Source: Helicobacter canis (GTDB lineage Bacteria > Campylobacterota > Campylobacteria > Campylobacterales > Helicobacteraceae). From it: a stretch of DNA of 64,000 bases. Below are positions 8,019 through 15,403 of the stretch, piece by piece. The first letter of the stretch is position 1; every line of letters begins with the position of its first letter. Position numbers and translations under genes: made by a program. Below the pieces are notes generated by a model, which saw nothing but the letters and a program-made list of their open reading frames with translations, made no database searches and was not told the origin of the DNA. The DNA lies in NCBI RefSeq assembly GCF_900451095.1, contig NZ_UGHV01000001.1:1-64000 (forward strand), read 5' to 3'.

Positions 8019-8107
8019 GATAAAAATGGGGCTTTGCAAGGGCAGACTTGGGATTTACCTTGAGTGGTAATGAGCGCAGACTCGCCGCAGCAATCGCCAT
8101 TTTTAGC
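8019..8107. repeat. R5 palindromic repeat, second unit
   Basis: Same arms and centre as the unit at 2035-2125 (GATAAAAATGG opening, GCCATTTTT closing, TTTACCTTGAGTGGTAATGA in the centre). The closing stem has lost one pair here and the left arm has an extra G. It lies between the helicase stop and the vapBC promoter. Copy at 62153-62241. Confidence 0.8.
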
Positions 8108-8133
8108 CAAAAAGCATAGTCGCCTATATCGAT

Positions 8134-9312
8134 CTATATCGATACCACCTCTATGATCTTATCCATCTCCACGCTTTCCGTTATCGCCTCTCCCCCCACC
8201 TCTATACTCGCAAATTTGCGCGTGTTTGGATCAAAGGCGACTTTCTCTTTGAAGTGCTTGCCTGTTTGCTTGTTTTTTTTCAAGATCACCATTCGGCTAT
8301 TTTCGCTAAACTCTCTCAAAGCTTCGATCTCTGGCTTGCAGTGTTCTATACGGATTATTATGCTTGCTTCGTGTCCGCCCTTTTTGCTCCCCATAGGATT
8401 ATCGCGATCGCTCTTAGAAGTTTGCACGATCAAAAAGACTAAAATGCCTAACGAGTGGCACAGCTTGGCTAAAAGGCTAAATTTTAAGCTCTCTTCCTCT
8501 TCCATATTTCTGCCATTTGGGCTAGTGATTCTCATCTGTGAGTCGATCAAAAAGACTTTCACGCCCTGCCGATAGAGATTTTTGATATTTTGCGCGATGG
8601 TGTAAAGCTCATAGCCCTCGTTTATGATATACATATTATCAAGGTTTGGCGGCTTTCTCTCTGCTTGCTTGGCGCGGATATACTGCTCGATCGTAAATTC
8701 AAAGCTAAAAAAGCCTACCTTTGCATAGTGGCTGATATTTTCTAGCACTTGCAGTCCTAGCGTGGTTTTCCCCGCTTCTGGATCGCCACTGATTAGCACA
8801 AGTTGCGCTACTTCTATCCCCCCATCAAACACAGAGTCTAAAAAGCCTACCTTTGTCTTAAACTTTGGCTGCTCTGGTCTTGTAGCATAGTAGTCGATCC
8901 ATTGGGCTAGGTTTTTATACTCATTACTCTCCACGGCACGATCTAGCATTGAGAGATCTAAAAGCGTGTTGTTGTCGCTTGCTTTTATCATCTTTAGCCC
9001 ATTTGCCTTTTGCATTTTTAGCTTGTAGGCTGTGATAAGCTCTTGGGAGAGATTGACAAAGCTAGAGTTAGGAGCTTTGCTAAAAAGTTCTAGCACATAT
9101 TCATCGCTTTGCTGCTCTGTGGTTAGAGCGTTCATAAGGCTATGTGTGCTTAGGGCTTTCTTGCCTTGCAGGGTTAAGATTTTCTCCAAAATCACGCTGC
9201 CCTTTTGGCTAAAGACTTGGCGCGGCGTGATCGCTAGAAACTCATCAATATCCTCTTTATAATGCACCATCGAGAGTAAAATCTCTTGCTCTAGGCTCTC
9301 TAAAGTATCCAT
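8134..9312 (-). CDS. DnaB-like replicative helicase
   Basis: 392 residues. An N-terminal helical domain of about 130 residues precedes a RecA-type ATPase with Walker A GDPEAGKT at 176-183, catalytic-type Glu205 in FSFEF and Walker B VFLIDS at 253-258. It is somewhat shorter than cellular DnaB (about 450-490). It should unwind the phage replication fork with the primase at 5343. Start at 9312 has GGGAGCTAGA before ATG and lies inside the end of the 111-residue gene, so the two are coupled. Copy at 62268-63446. Confidence 0.85.
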   Translation of the reverse strand: MDTLESLEQEILLSMVHYKEDIDEFLAITPRQVFSQKGSVILEKILTLQGKKALSTHSLMNALTTEQQSDEYVLELFSKAPNSSFVNLSQELITAYKLKMQKANGLKMIKASDNNTLLDLSMLDRAVESNEYKNLAQWIDYYATRPEQPKFKTKVGFLDSVFDGGIEVAQLVLISGDPEAGKTTLGLQVLENISHYAKVGFFSFEFTIEQYIRAKQAERKPPNLDNMYIINEGYELYTIAQNIKNLYRQGVKVFLIDSQMRITSPNGRNMEEEESLKFSLLAKLCHSLGILVFLIVQTSKSDRDNPMGSKKGGHEASIIIRIEHCKPEIEALREFSENSRMVILKKNKQTGKHFKEKVAFDPNTRKFASIEVGGEAITESVEMDKIIEVVSI

Positions 9313-9635
9313 TCTAGCTCCCTTTCTTTGACTTCTTTTTTGTAAAAATACATTGATAGCAGGTATTGCTCCTCGTATCTGCTGCCCTTATATCGCTGTA
9401 TCTTTGCCGTGCTAGCCCTTTTGCCCGCCTGCTCCCAGAAAAGCATTTTTAGCAAGTCTAAGAAGTCATTATCATTGATAAATCGCTTCTTGCTATGCAG
9501 TATCTTGGCACTTAAAACTTCTAGCTCACTCTCATTCGCGCTATTGATAAAGCCATTTAGATTTTGGCAAAAATACTCGCTTAGGGTTATGTTGCTTTGG
9601 GATTGCAAAAAATTGACAAAGTCTTGTTTTTTCAT
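9300..9635 (-). CDS. Hypothetical protein upstream of helicase
   Basis: 111 residues, mixed charge, probably helical, with no motif I recognise. It overlaps the helicase start by 13 bases, and its own ATG overlaps the TGA of a repeat-only ORF (ATGA junction). Its Shine-Dalgarno AAAGGA is the outer edge of an R2 repeat (ACAACGCGAGAAAGGA). Position suggests a helicase partner or loader, which is only a guess. Copy at 63434-63769. Confidence 0.65.
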   Translation of the reverse strand: MKKQDFVNFLQSQSNITLSEYFCQNLNGFINSANESELEVLSAKILHSKKRFINDNDFLDLLKMLFWEQAGKRASTAKIQRYKGSRYEEQYLLSMYFYKKEVKERELEWIL

Positions 9636-9952
9636 AGTTTGATCCTTTCTCGCGTTGTCTTTTGCGCGCTTTTGCTAGATTCTACGGCGCGGGCTTGCTC
9701 ATTATCGCCTAGATAAATCCCTTCGCCCGCGCCTTGAAAGCTAGCAAAATCATCGCAAAATACTTCCGCTTGCGTGGTATGGTTGGGATTTGCTGCTTTG
9801 CTTGTTTCTCTGTCATCGCGAGCGGATTTATCCGCGTGGCGATCCATACTAGAATCCGCTTTTGGTGTGTTTATGGATTGCCACGCCACTGCTAGCGCAG
9901 TGTCTCGCAATGACGCTAAAATCGCGTTTTTCCTAGAATCCACTTTTTTCAT
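9632..9952 (-). CDS. Repeat-only ORF (R1 + R1 + R2)
   Basis: 106 codons composed almost wholly of R1 units read in two orientations and one R2 unit (9654-9778). The ATG at 9952 overlaps the upstream TGA, and AAGGAGCCAAAA precedes it. The stop TGA at 9632 overlaps the ATG of the 111-residue gene. No fold is expected. It may serve mainly to carry ribosomes from one gene to the next across the repeats, or be a once-real gene overwritten by repeats. A partial copy is at 63766-64000. Confidence 0.4.
   Translation of the reverse strand: MKKVDSRKNAILASLRDTALAVAWQSINTPKADSSMDRHADKSARDDRETSKAANPNHTTQAEVFCDDFASFQGAGEGIYLGDNEQARAVESSKSAQKTTRERIKL
9654..9778. repeat. R2 palindromic repeat
   Basis: GGCGCGGGC at one side pairs exactly with GCCCGCGCC at the other around a conserved centre (TTGCTCATT..CGCC..AGATAAATCCC). 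Other units: 12724-12847, 16485-16640, 21138-21266, 22370-22465, 49640-49775, 53930-54055. The end nearest 9654 continues into the Shine-Dalgarno of the gene starting at 9635. Confidence 0.8.
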
Positions 9953-10281
9953 TTTTGGCTCCTTGTGTAGAATATTTCTAATGCGTTTTTAATCGCGTTT
10001 AATTGTGCTTCGCACGCCTTATCTTTGGTATGCGTATTTATATAGCGCGTCACTACTCTCTCGCGTATCTCTTGGGCTTTTGCTTGGTAGGCTACTATGT
10101 CTAGCTTATCTTGTAGTATTTGCTTATTTTGCGTATCTAGGAGTGTGCTGGCGTTTGCTAGCTCGCCTTTAAGCCTTGCTATCTCTTTGCCTTGCGTGTA
10201 GTTCCATACGCTAAGGGTGGAGATAAAGCCTAGCAGAGCAATAAACGCGATTGATACGGCTATAATCGTTGCTTTACTCAT
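9949..10281 (-). CDS. Inner-membrane spanin-like protein (Rz type)
   Basis: 110 residues: one N-terminal membrane helix (about residues 5-25, IIAVSIAFIALLGFISTLSVW) followed by a long coiled coil and a short end with one Cys. This is the build of i-spanins, which bridge to an outer-membrane lipoprotein to fuse the envelopes at lysis. No embedded lipoprotein gene is evident in another frame; a lipoprotein candidate lies 9 kb away at 19689. It sits in the replication operon, so a different membrane role is possible. Confidence 0.5.
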   Translation of the reverse strand: MSKATIIAVSIAFIALLGFISTLSVWNYTQGKEIARLKGELANASTLLDTQNKQILQDKLDIVAYQAKAQEIRERVVTRYINTHTKDKACEAQLNAIKNALEIFYTRSQK

Positions 10282-10666
10282 TCTGCCCCCTTAGCTCTGC
10301 GTTCTCGTGTATATTCCCTATGACTTCCACACACTCTAGCTTATTGTCTTTGTAGCCATTGTCTCTGTTATCATATATGCCTTGTAGTCTTGTGCCACAA
10401 TCCACTTGGAATTCTTTCTCAATGCTTGGGTGTATGATGTAGAATGTGCTTTCTGCATATATCACTTCTAGCGGTTTTGTGTATTTTCTATATTTCACCA
10501 TATCGCCGACATAGATTTTTTTACCATTCTTATCATAAAATCCACTCCATAGCTCTACTTCTGCATCATCGCTGAATCCACTAAGCCCCATATATTTTTT
10601 AACTACATCTCCAGCATACTTTTGCCCATTGTCCCAAATCCTAAAATCAAAGTCTTTTAGCTTCAT
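10274..10666 (-). CDS. YopX-family phage protein
   Basis: 130 residues with the layout of the YopX family: FDFRIWDNGQKY near the N-terminus, YMGLSGF, then GFYDKNGKKIYVGDMVKY, and VIGNIHENAEL at the C-terminus. The family is widespread in phages of Firmicutes and Proteobacteria; its function is not established. Start overlaps the stop of the 56-residue gene (ATGA), and its end overlaps the next start by 8 bases. Confidence 0.85.
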   Translation of the reverse strand: MKLKDFDFRIWDNGQKYAGDVVKKYMGLSGFSDDAEVELWSGFYDKNGKKIYVGDMVKYRKYTKPLEVIYAESTFYIIHPSIEKEFQVDCGTRLQGIYDNRDNGYKDNKLECVEVIGNIHENAELRGQNE

Positions 10667-10833
10667 CGCTTCTCCTTTTGCGCTTTGCTCTCTAGCTTCT
10701 TTACTCTCTCTGCTAGCTCTTGTATTGCCACCATTGCTAGTTGCTGATTCTGTGCTAGATTATTATTTGACTCTGTGAGCCTAGCGATTACTTCTTGCAT
10801 TTCTTGTAGTTGCTTTGCTTGGGATTCTGTCAT
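10663..10833 (-). CDS. 56-residue coiled-coil protein
   Basis: Too short for most ORF cut-offs but well supported: AAAGGAGCAAAA precedes ATG at 10833 and the TGA overlaps the YopX ATG. The sequence (MTESQAKQLQEMQEVIARL ... ERVKKLESKAQKEKR) is a single amphipathic helix with heptad spacing. Function unknown. Confidence 0.65.
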   Translation of the reverse strand: MTESQAKQLQEMQEVIARLTESNNNLAQNQQLAMVAIQELAERVKKLESKAQKEKR

Positions 10834-10884
10834 TTTTGCTCCTTTGTAAAAAATAAGTTCGTTTCTTGCAAATACTTCGCTAGC

Positions 10885-11178
10885 CTAGTAAGCTCTTGGA
10901 TCAAAAAGGCGTTTTTGCTCTTGTTTTGCTTCTTGGCATACTTTCTTAGCTTTGTGATATTTGCTTGTCGCATTTTGAACTTTTTGCGGTGCTTTCCTTG
11001 CATAGATTCTCCTTGTGGCTAGTTTTAGGGCTTTGTCATAAGGCTTTAGGTGTGCGTTGATCGCCCACTCGATCACTTCGCTGCGGCTGATGTGATAGCT
11101 TGTGGCGACTACTTGGATAAAGCCTAGGATCTCATCGCTCAAATAAAAGCTGGGGCTATGGATTTTCTCACTAAGCAT
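10885..11178 (-). CDS. Possible ribbon-helix-helix regulator
   Basis: 97 residues. SFYLSDEILGFIQVVATSYHISRSEVIEWAIN has the strand-helix-helix pattern and SRSEVIxxA signature of ribbon-helix-helix repressors; the tail is basic and helical. AAAGGAGCATAA precedes ATG at 11178. It is the only candidate DNA-binding regulator in the early region. A role in copy control or lysogeny is speculative. Confidence 0.5.
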   Translation of the reverse strand: MLSEKIHSPSFYLSDEILGFIQVVATSYHISRSEVIEWAINAHLKPYDKALKLATRRIYARKAPQKVQNATSKYHKAKKVCQEAKQEQKRLFDPRAY

Positions 11179-11362
11179 TTATGCTCCTTTTTCTGTCATC
11201 GCGAGCCGCGATAGCGTCGTGGCGATCCATAAATTTTGCGCTAGCAAAATACGCTTCCCTAGAATCCGCTTTTGGTGTGTTTATGGATTGCCACGCGGTG
11301 CAAGCACCGCTCGCAATGACAAAAGGGGCATTTCTCCTAGAATCCACTTTTATTTCACGCAT
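11171..11362 (-). CDS. Repeat-only ORF between replication gene and regulator
   Basis: 63 codons built from R1 units in both orientations. The ATG at 11362 lies inside the last codons of the replication gene; the stop lies five bases into the next gene. It contains the AAAGGAG used by the 97-residue gene. Same bridging arrangement as 9632-9952 and 12704-12937. Confidence 0.35.
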   Translation of the reverse strand: MREIKVDSRRNAPFVIASGACTAWQSINTPKADSREAYFASAKFMDRHDAIAARDDRKRSINA

Positions 11363-12441
11363 AGAACAGCCTTTCCGCCGAGATTTTTAGGCATTTTTGG
11401 CGTTAGTCTCGTGTGATTTGTGGATTCTACGGCGTGGGCGTTTCCGTCATCGCGAGCGGCTCCCCCCACCCTGTCATCGCGAGCGGATTTATCCGCGTGG
11501 CGATCCACTTTTATGGATTGCTTCGTTTCACTCGCAATGACGGGGAATAATCCTTGCCAGCCCATATCCACGCTCTTTTCAATCACGGCGCATATATCTT
11601 GCCCCTGCTCTTTTAGTCGTTGTATCTTGCGTAGTTGAAAGTCGATTTGACTAGGCTTTAATCGTGCTTTGCTGGATTCTTGCTTATAACGGATCCAAAG
11701 CTTTATCGCTTCTTGCTCTTTTTCGTTAAAGGCTTTTAAGTCTAAAAAGCTTGCAAGATCTTTTGCTTTCTCGCGCGTGCGTTTAGAACTACTATCTTTA
11801 TAAGAATCTTGTAAAAGATTCTTATTTATAGTGCGCAAATTTTGCGCATTTTTATTAGGCGTTATCTCACTACTAGGATCCGCTTTTTTATCGTCATCGC
11901 GAGCCTTGCTCTGCAAGGCGTGGCGATCCATACTAGAATCCACTTTTTCATTATGGATTGCTTCGGTCGCTTCGCTCCCTCGCAATGACCCCCTAGCAAA
12001 GCACAGATTCAATAAATAGCGTTGTGTTTCTGTCTGCACGATCAGCACGCGCCTTTTCCTTGGCACGCTGACATCTTTTGCCACGCTTGAAGTGAAGTTT
12101 GCTACCTCTTGGGGTTCATCGACATAAGGATACTCATAAAAGCCCTCTTCTAGATCATAGGTATTTGCCTCCCTCTCCACACCTTTAAAGACCTTTATCG
12201 CCCGAGTATTAGTAAAAATCTCTCGCAAATACTTGCGGCAAGAATTAGGGCTTATCATTAGCTGCTTTGCGATATGACTCACACTTAGCTTCCACTCTTT
12301 AGGGAGTGTGTAGATATAGCTTGCCACGCCTATGGCTTGCAGACTTAGCCCGCAATGCCACATATCCGCAGGGATTAGGTGATTGATCCTGCCGTATTTT
12401 AATTCTATTTGCTTATTTTGGTAGTAGATTGTTTTACTCAT
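11350..12441 (-). CDS. Phage replication organiser / helicase-loader-like protein
   Basis: 363 residues from the ATG at 12441, chosen for its GAAGGAGCATAAA ribosome site; an upstream in-frame ATG at 12486 lies in repeat. The N-terminal winged-helix region (LSVSHIAKQLMISPNSCRKYLREI) fits an origin- or DNA-binding domain. The C-terminal part (IKLWIRYKQESSKARLKPS ... VIEKSVDMGWQGLFP) matches the ending of phage DnaD/DnaT-like replication proteins. Between and after these come R1 repeats in frame (about residues 155-190, 320-345). It probably recruits the DnaB-like helicase to the origin. Confidence 0.7.
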   Translation of the reverse strand: MSKTIYYQNKQIELKYGRINHLIPADMWHCGLSLQAIGVASYIYTLPKEWKLSVSHIAKQLMISPNSCRKYLREIFTNTRAIKVFKGVEREANTYDLEEGFYEYPYVDEPQEVANFTSSVAKDVSVPRKRRVLIVQTETQRYLLNLCFARGSLRGSEATEAIHNEKVDSSMDRHALQSKARDDDKKADPSSEITPNKNAQNLRTINKNLLQDSYKDSSSKRTREKAKDLASFLDLKAFNEKEQEAIKLWIRYKQESSKARLKPSQIDFQLRKIQRLKEQGQDICAVIEKSVDMGWQGLFPVIASETKQSIKVDRHADKSARDDRVGGAARDDGNAHAVESTNHTRLTPKMPKNLGGKAVLCVK

Positions 12442-12521
12442 TTTATGCTCCTTCTCGCGTTGTCTTTTCTGCGCTTTCTCTGTCATCGCGAGCCGACTTG
12501 TCGGCGTGGCGATCCATTAAC

Positions 12522-12707
12522 CTAAAATCCATTATCCACCTCCCCTATGCTTAAGAGCATTTCTAGCCCTACTTCTTTCTCACACTCTTGGCACTCACAC
12601 CTAAGCTCTTTGATCTCATCTTGCTCTAGGTAGTCAAACTCATTTTCTAGCTTGGTGGTTATTTCATTTTCACGCCCACAAAAAGGGCAGTCAAATATCA
12701 AGATCAT
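12522..12707 (-). CDS. Small zinc-ribbon protein
   Basis: 61 residues with two Cys pairs: CPFC at 8-11 and CECQEC at about 37-42. It is acidic overall. AAAGGAGTGTGAG precedes the ATG at 12707, and the ATG overlaps the TGA of the repeat-only ORF upstream. The ribosome site is the outer edge of the R2 repeat at 12724-12847. Phages often carry such small zinc ribbons; the partner is unknown. Confidence 0.7.
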   Translation of the reverse strand: MILIFDCPFCGRENEITTKLENEFDYLEQDEIKELRCECQECEKEVGLEMLLSIGEVDNGF

Positions 12708-12937
12708 CTCACACTCCTTTCTCGCGTTGTCTTTTCTGCGCTTTTTGTGGATTCTGCGCGGTGGGCTTGCTCATTTACGCCGAGTAAAATCCCTTCGCCC
12801 ACCGCTTGAAAACCCCAAAAATCGCTAGAAAATCCTGCCGCTTGCGTGGTTGGCTTAGAATTGTTGCTTGCTCTGTCATCGCGAGCGGATTTATCCGCGT
12901 GGCGATCCATAAACACACTAGAATCCACTTTTATCAT
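12704..12937 (-). CDS. Repeat-only ORF (R1 + R2)
   Basis: 77 codons: ATG-ATA-AAA-GTG-GAT then an R1 unit (core CGGAT/ATCCG, 12878-12910) and an R2 unit. Preceded by AAGGAGCAAGA, four bases after the stop of the 38-residue membrane gene. It ends in an ATGA overlap with the zinc-ribbon gene. Probably a translational bridge rather than a functional protein. Confidence 0.35.
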   Translation of the reverse strand: MIKVDSSVFMDRHADKSARDDRASNNSKPTTQAAGFSSDFWGFQAVGEGILLGVNEQAHRAESTKSAEKTTRERSVR

Positions 12938-12947
12938 TCTTGCTCCT

Positions 12948-13064
12948 TTACAAAATCTCGCGCAAAACTAGCACATAAACAATCACACCTAGCACCATAA
13001 ACACTAGGTAATCACTCACAACCAAAGCCCCTTTTTTCCTTAAGTAGTCAAAGAGTTTTTTCAT
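12948..13064 (-). CDS. 38-residue membrane peptide
   Basis: ATG at 13064 after GAAAGGTGTGAAA. A basic N-terminus (MKKLFDYLRKKG) is followed by one hydrophobic helix (about residues 14-35) and a short end. Non-repeat sequence in the middle of a repeat-rich stretch, which argues that it is a genuine gene. Function unknown. Confidence 0.6.
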   Translation of the reverse strand: MKKLFDYLRKKGALVVSDYLVFMVLGVIVYVLVLREIL

Positions 13065-13066
13065 TT

Positions 13067-13231
13067 TCACACCTTTCTCGTTTCTCTGTCATCGCGAGCC
13101 TTGCCCTGCAAGGCGTGGCGATCCATTTTCACACTAGAATCCGCGTTTGGTGCTTTATGGATTGCTTCGGTCGCTTCGCTCCCTCGCAATGACACTAAAA
13201 TCGCGTTTTTACTAGAATCCACTTTTTTCAT
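13067..13231 (-). CDS. Repeat-only ORF, 54 codons
   Basis: ATG at 13231 after AAAAGGAGCGAGAA. The reading frame passes through two R1 units in opposite orientations (SLRGSEATEAIH and MDRHALQGKARDD) and stops three bases before the next gene's ATG. The frame carries the Shine-Dalgarno of the 38-residue gene. Confidence 0.3.
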   Translation of the reverse strand: MKKVDSSKNAILVSLRGSEATEAIHKAPNADSSVKMDRHALQGKARDDRETRKV

Positions 13232-13324
13232 TTCTCGCTCCTTTTATTTTTTCGCCGATTTTTCCGCAGACTCTCTGTCCGCCTTTATCCCGTTTTGGGA
13301 TTCTAGGATTTGGGTGATTAAATC

Positions 13325-13412
13325 GTGGCTTTGCAAGGCGAGCGCGGAGATAAGGCTGGGTCGCCTATCGCACAAGCGAGCCGCAGCAATCCACGATTTA
13401 AGCCCCAAAGCC
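13325..13412. repeat. R3 palindromic repeat overlapping integrase 3' end
   Basis: AAATCGTGG opens and CCACGATTT closes the element; inside are the standard R3 arms GCAAGGCGAGC and GCGAGCCGCAGC. It overlaps the last few codons of the integrase (stop at 13398), so the repeat landed at or formed the end of that gene. Confidence 0.75.
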
Positions 13413-14507
13413 GAATCCCCCAAGCCTAAAGCCCACAAAGGTTGCCCTCTCCCGCTTTTGCGGCATATACTTCACATAGTGGGTGAATGTCGTATGCAGC
13501 GAGCTATGCCCCAGCATCGCACTTATCCACAGCGGCTCCTCTCCATTTACTAACATCATCGTGGCAAAGCTATGGCGCGTTTGATACAGCACGCGAGCTT
13601 CTAGCCCACACATCGCCAAAGCTTGCTTCCAGCGGACTGCAAGTTCTTTTTCATCAAGGGTGAAAAGCCGATTATGCTTACGCTTTAGAGTCGCTCTTAA
13701 AGCGATTTGACTCTGCAGGGCTAGCTTGGCATTTTCTAGTAGGTCGATATATCTAGCCTTGCCTGTTTTGGTGGTGCTTATGGCATTTCTTAGCCGCTCT
13801 TTTGACTTGCAGATATAGACTTTGTCATTTTCTAGGTCTATATCGCTTACCTCTAGGGCTAGGATCTCTCCTAGCCTAGCCCCGCTAAAGATCGCAAAGC
13901 CTAGATAATTTCTCACTTCTAGCCACTTTTTATCATCTCTTGCTAGACACTCACACGCCCTTAGCACTGCTTCTGCCTCTTGTAGATTTAGCGGCTTTAT
14001 ATCTGGCTCTTTTAGGGCTAGCTTTCTATGCCTTTGGACGATGATATTATTGCTAAGCACGCCAGCTTCCTTAGCATAGGCGATAAGGCGATTTAGCATA
14101 TCGATTTGCTCCTTTGCCATATCGCGCACGATTTGCTCATAGCCAGCTTGATTTAGCAGGCTTATTTCATAAGGGATTTTTTGGGCGATTAACCTTAGGT
14201 GGCTTTCATATCGCTTTAGGCTTTGAGGCTTCAAATGCCCACATCTAGTGCGCAAAAAGCTCTCCCCTAGTGTCTGTATATCTGCTAGGTTTTCAAGCTT
14301 TGTGCTTGTAGCCCTTAGGCTTGCCTTTTGCCCTTGTAAGAAGCTTATGCAAAGCTCTTTTATACGGCTTGCTATATCTGCTAGGCTTTCTTGCTTATAT
14401 GGCTCCCCAGAGCTAAAGCGCAGCCGCCCTAGGCTGGTGTTGCAGTCGATATAGGCGATGCCGTTGCGATCTCGTATATGAGACTTTTTAATGTGTAGAT
14501 TGTCCAT
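13398..14507 (-). CDS. Tyrosine-recombinase integrase
   Basis: 369 residues. Catalytic set: Arg211 (SGARLGEI), Lys247 (TTKTGKAR), Arg311 in YQTRHSFAT (the usual first His of HxxR is Tyr308), His334 (LGHSS) and nucleophile Tyr344 (THYVKY). The N-terminal 170 residues contain a core-binding helical domain. It would integrate and excise the phage at a tRNA or other att site; no att core can be assigned without the host sequence. Start at 14507 follows AAAGGAGATTAA. The end merges into an R3 repeat. No CI-like repressor is visible nearby. Confidence 0.9.
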   Translation of the reverse strand: MDNLHIKKSHIRDRNGIAYIDCNTSLGRLRFSSGEPYKQESLADIASRIKELCISFLQGQKASLRATSTKLENLADIQTLGESFLRTRCGHLKPQSLKRYESHLRLIAQKIPYEISLLNQAGYEQIVRDMAKEQIDMLNRLIAYAKEAGVLSNNIIVQRHRKLALKEPDIKPLNLQEAEAVLRACECLARDDKKWLEVRNYLGFAIFSGARLGEILALEVSDIDLENDKVYICKSKERLRNAISTTKTGKARYIDLLENAKLALQSQIALRATLKRKHNRLFTLDEKELAVRWKQALAMCGLEARVLYQTRHSFATMMLVNGEEPLWISAMLGHSSLHTTFTHYVKYMPQKRERATFVGFRLGGFGFGA

Positions 14508-14789
14508 TTAATCTCCTTTGTAGATTCGGTCTTGGGTAGGCAATGCGGCAGTGTTGCAAACTTTGTGAAAGGCACGATCGCCAAGATCGCTAACCTTCCC
14601 CAAAGTTTGCAAAGCTCCCACAGCCCCACCGCAACTCCTAGAATCTTGTTGAAAAAATAAGTTTCTGTCATTGCGAGATTTTGCGCTAGCAAAATCGTGG
14701 CAATCCATAAACACACTAGAATCCACTTTTTTATTGTCATCGCGAGCCTTGCTCTGCAAGGCGTGGCGATCCATACTAAATTTCCACAT
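14508..14789 (-). CDS. Repeat-only ORF upstream of integrase (R1, R1, R4)
   Basis: 93 codons from ATG 14789, which has AAGGAGATAAAA before it inside the end of the 57-residue gene. The frame runs through R1 at 14737-14773, R1 at 14668-14708 (core ATTTTGC/GCAAAAT) and an R4 palindrome, and ends TAA directly before the integrase ATG. It carries the integrase ribosome site, so it could couple integrase translation to the upstream gene. Confidence 0.35.
   Translation of the reverse strand: MWKFSMDRHALQSKARDDNKKVDSSVFMDCHDFASAKSRNDRNLFFQQDSRSCGGAVGALQTLGKVSDLGDRAFHKVCNTAALPTQDRIYKGD
14530..14655. repeat. R4 palindromic repeat
   Basis: TTGCAAACTTTG pairs with CAAAGTTTGCAA around a centre with GGCACGATCG and AAGATCGCTAACC. 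Outer flanks GCAATGCGG and CCGCAACTCC are shared with the R4 units at 16190-16370 and 48225-48358. Confidence 0.7.
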
Positions 14790-14949
14790 TTTTATCTCCT
14801 TCATCTTTTCTAGAACGCGCTTTTGCAATGCGCTCTGACCCCCACTCCAAAAAGCGCAAAAAATAATAAATAAGTGCGAGAAAAATCACTACTTTAACAC
14901 CACTGCTAACCCCACTCATAAATATTTCAAACAGCCTATCATCATTCAT
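14776..14949 (-). CDS. 57-residue membrane protein
   Basis: ATG at 14949 with a near-perfect ribosome site AAAGGAGGTCAAAA. One membrane helix at about residues 17-33 (VKVVIFLALIYYFLRFL), then a charged tail. It is divergent from the 130-residue gene starting at 14998; the 48-bp gap must hold both promoters. Function unknown. Confidence 0.7.
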   Translation of the reverse strand: MNDDRLFEIFMSGVSSGVKVVIFLALIYYFLRFLEWGSERIAKARSRKDEGDKNVEI

Positions 14950-14968
14950 TTTTGACCTCCTTTTTTTG

Positions 14969-14974
14969 TATAAT
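14969..14974 (+). promoter_or_regulatory. TATAAT -10 box for the 130-residue gene
   Basis: TATAAT preceded by a run of seven T, 24 bases upstream of the ATG at 14998. No AAAAGGGGTAAA motif is present here, unlike most other plus-strand promoters in the unit. Confidence 0.6.
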
Positions 14975-14997
14975 TCACCATCACAAAAGGAGTTTTT

Positions 14998-15390
14998 ATG
15001 ATGCCTATGGTCATAGATAGCGGGACTTTTTTCTTAGGTTTTGTTGTTGGTGTATTTTTTGCTCTGGGAGGCTTATGGATTGTCAATATTGTCTTAAAGC
15101 TTATTGGTAAAAAGCCTATAATTTTACACATACAAGCACACGATGAAAAGCTTTTAGAATCCATAGAATCTTTTAAACGATCTGCCACAGGTTCCCACGA
15201 TCTCACACCTATTTTAGAAGCCCTGCAAGAGCTTAAATCCAAGCAAGAGCTAGAGAGCCAAGCCCTAGAATCCTTGAAAAAAGACTTAGAAAAGCAGCAG
15301 CAAACCCTGCACAATTTATCCCAAAGCCTAGAATCCATAAAAGACCAAATCAAACCCTTTGAGCCACCTTTACCCACACAACGCTGGTAG
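14998..15390 (+). CDS. Membrane-anchored coiled-coil protein
   Basis: 130 residues. An N-terminal hydrophobic helix (about residues 9-35, with GFVVGVFFALGGLWIVNIVL) is followed by a long Gln/Leu/Glu-rich coiled coil and a Pro-rich end. AAAAGGAGTTTTT precedes the ATG. It is on the plus strand, alone. The build suits an envelope-associated protein such as superinfection exclusion or a spanin-like part, but no family is recognised. Confidence 0.65.
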   Translation: MMPMVIDSGTFFLGFVVGVFFALGGLWIVNIVLKLIGKKPIILHIQAHDEKLLESIESFKRSATGSHDLTPILEALQELKSKQELESQALESLKKDLEKQQQTLHNLSQSLESIKDQIKPFEPPLPTQRW

Positions 15391-15403
15391 CTAGAATCCA
15401 CTT

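Larger units (their letters stand above)
1..9866. repeat. Terminal direct duplication, first copy
   Basis: This stretch matches 54152-64000. The offset is 54,151 up to about base 413 and 54,134 from about base 1130 on. The 17-base change is made up of 17 separate single-base insertions in this copy, mostly extensions of homopolymers. From 1209 on the coordinates of every gene stay exactly 54,134 apart. I read it as the untrimmed overlap of a circular or circularly permuted 54,134-bp phage genome, with an error-rich contig end. A tandem prophage is the alternative. Confidence 0.9.
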
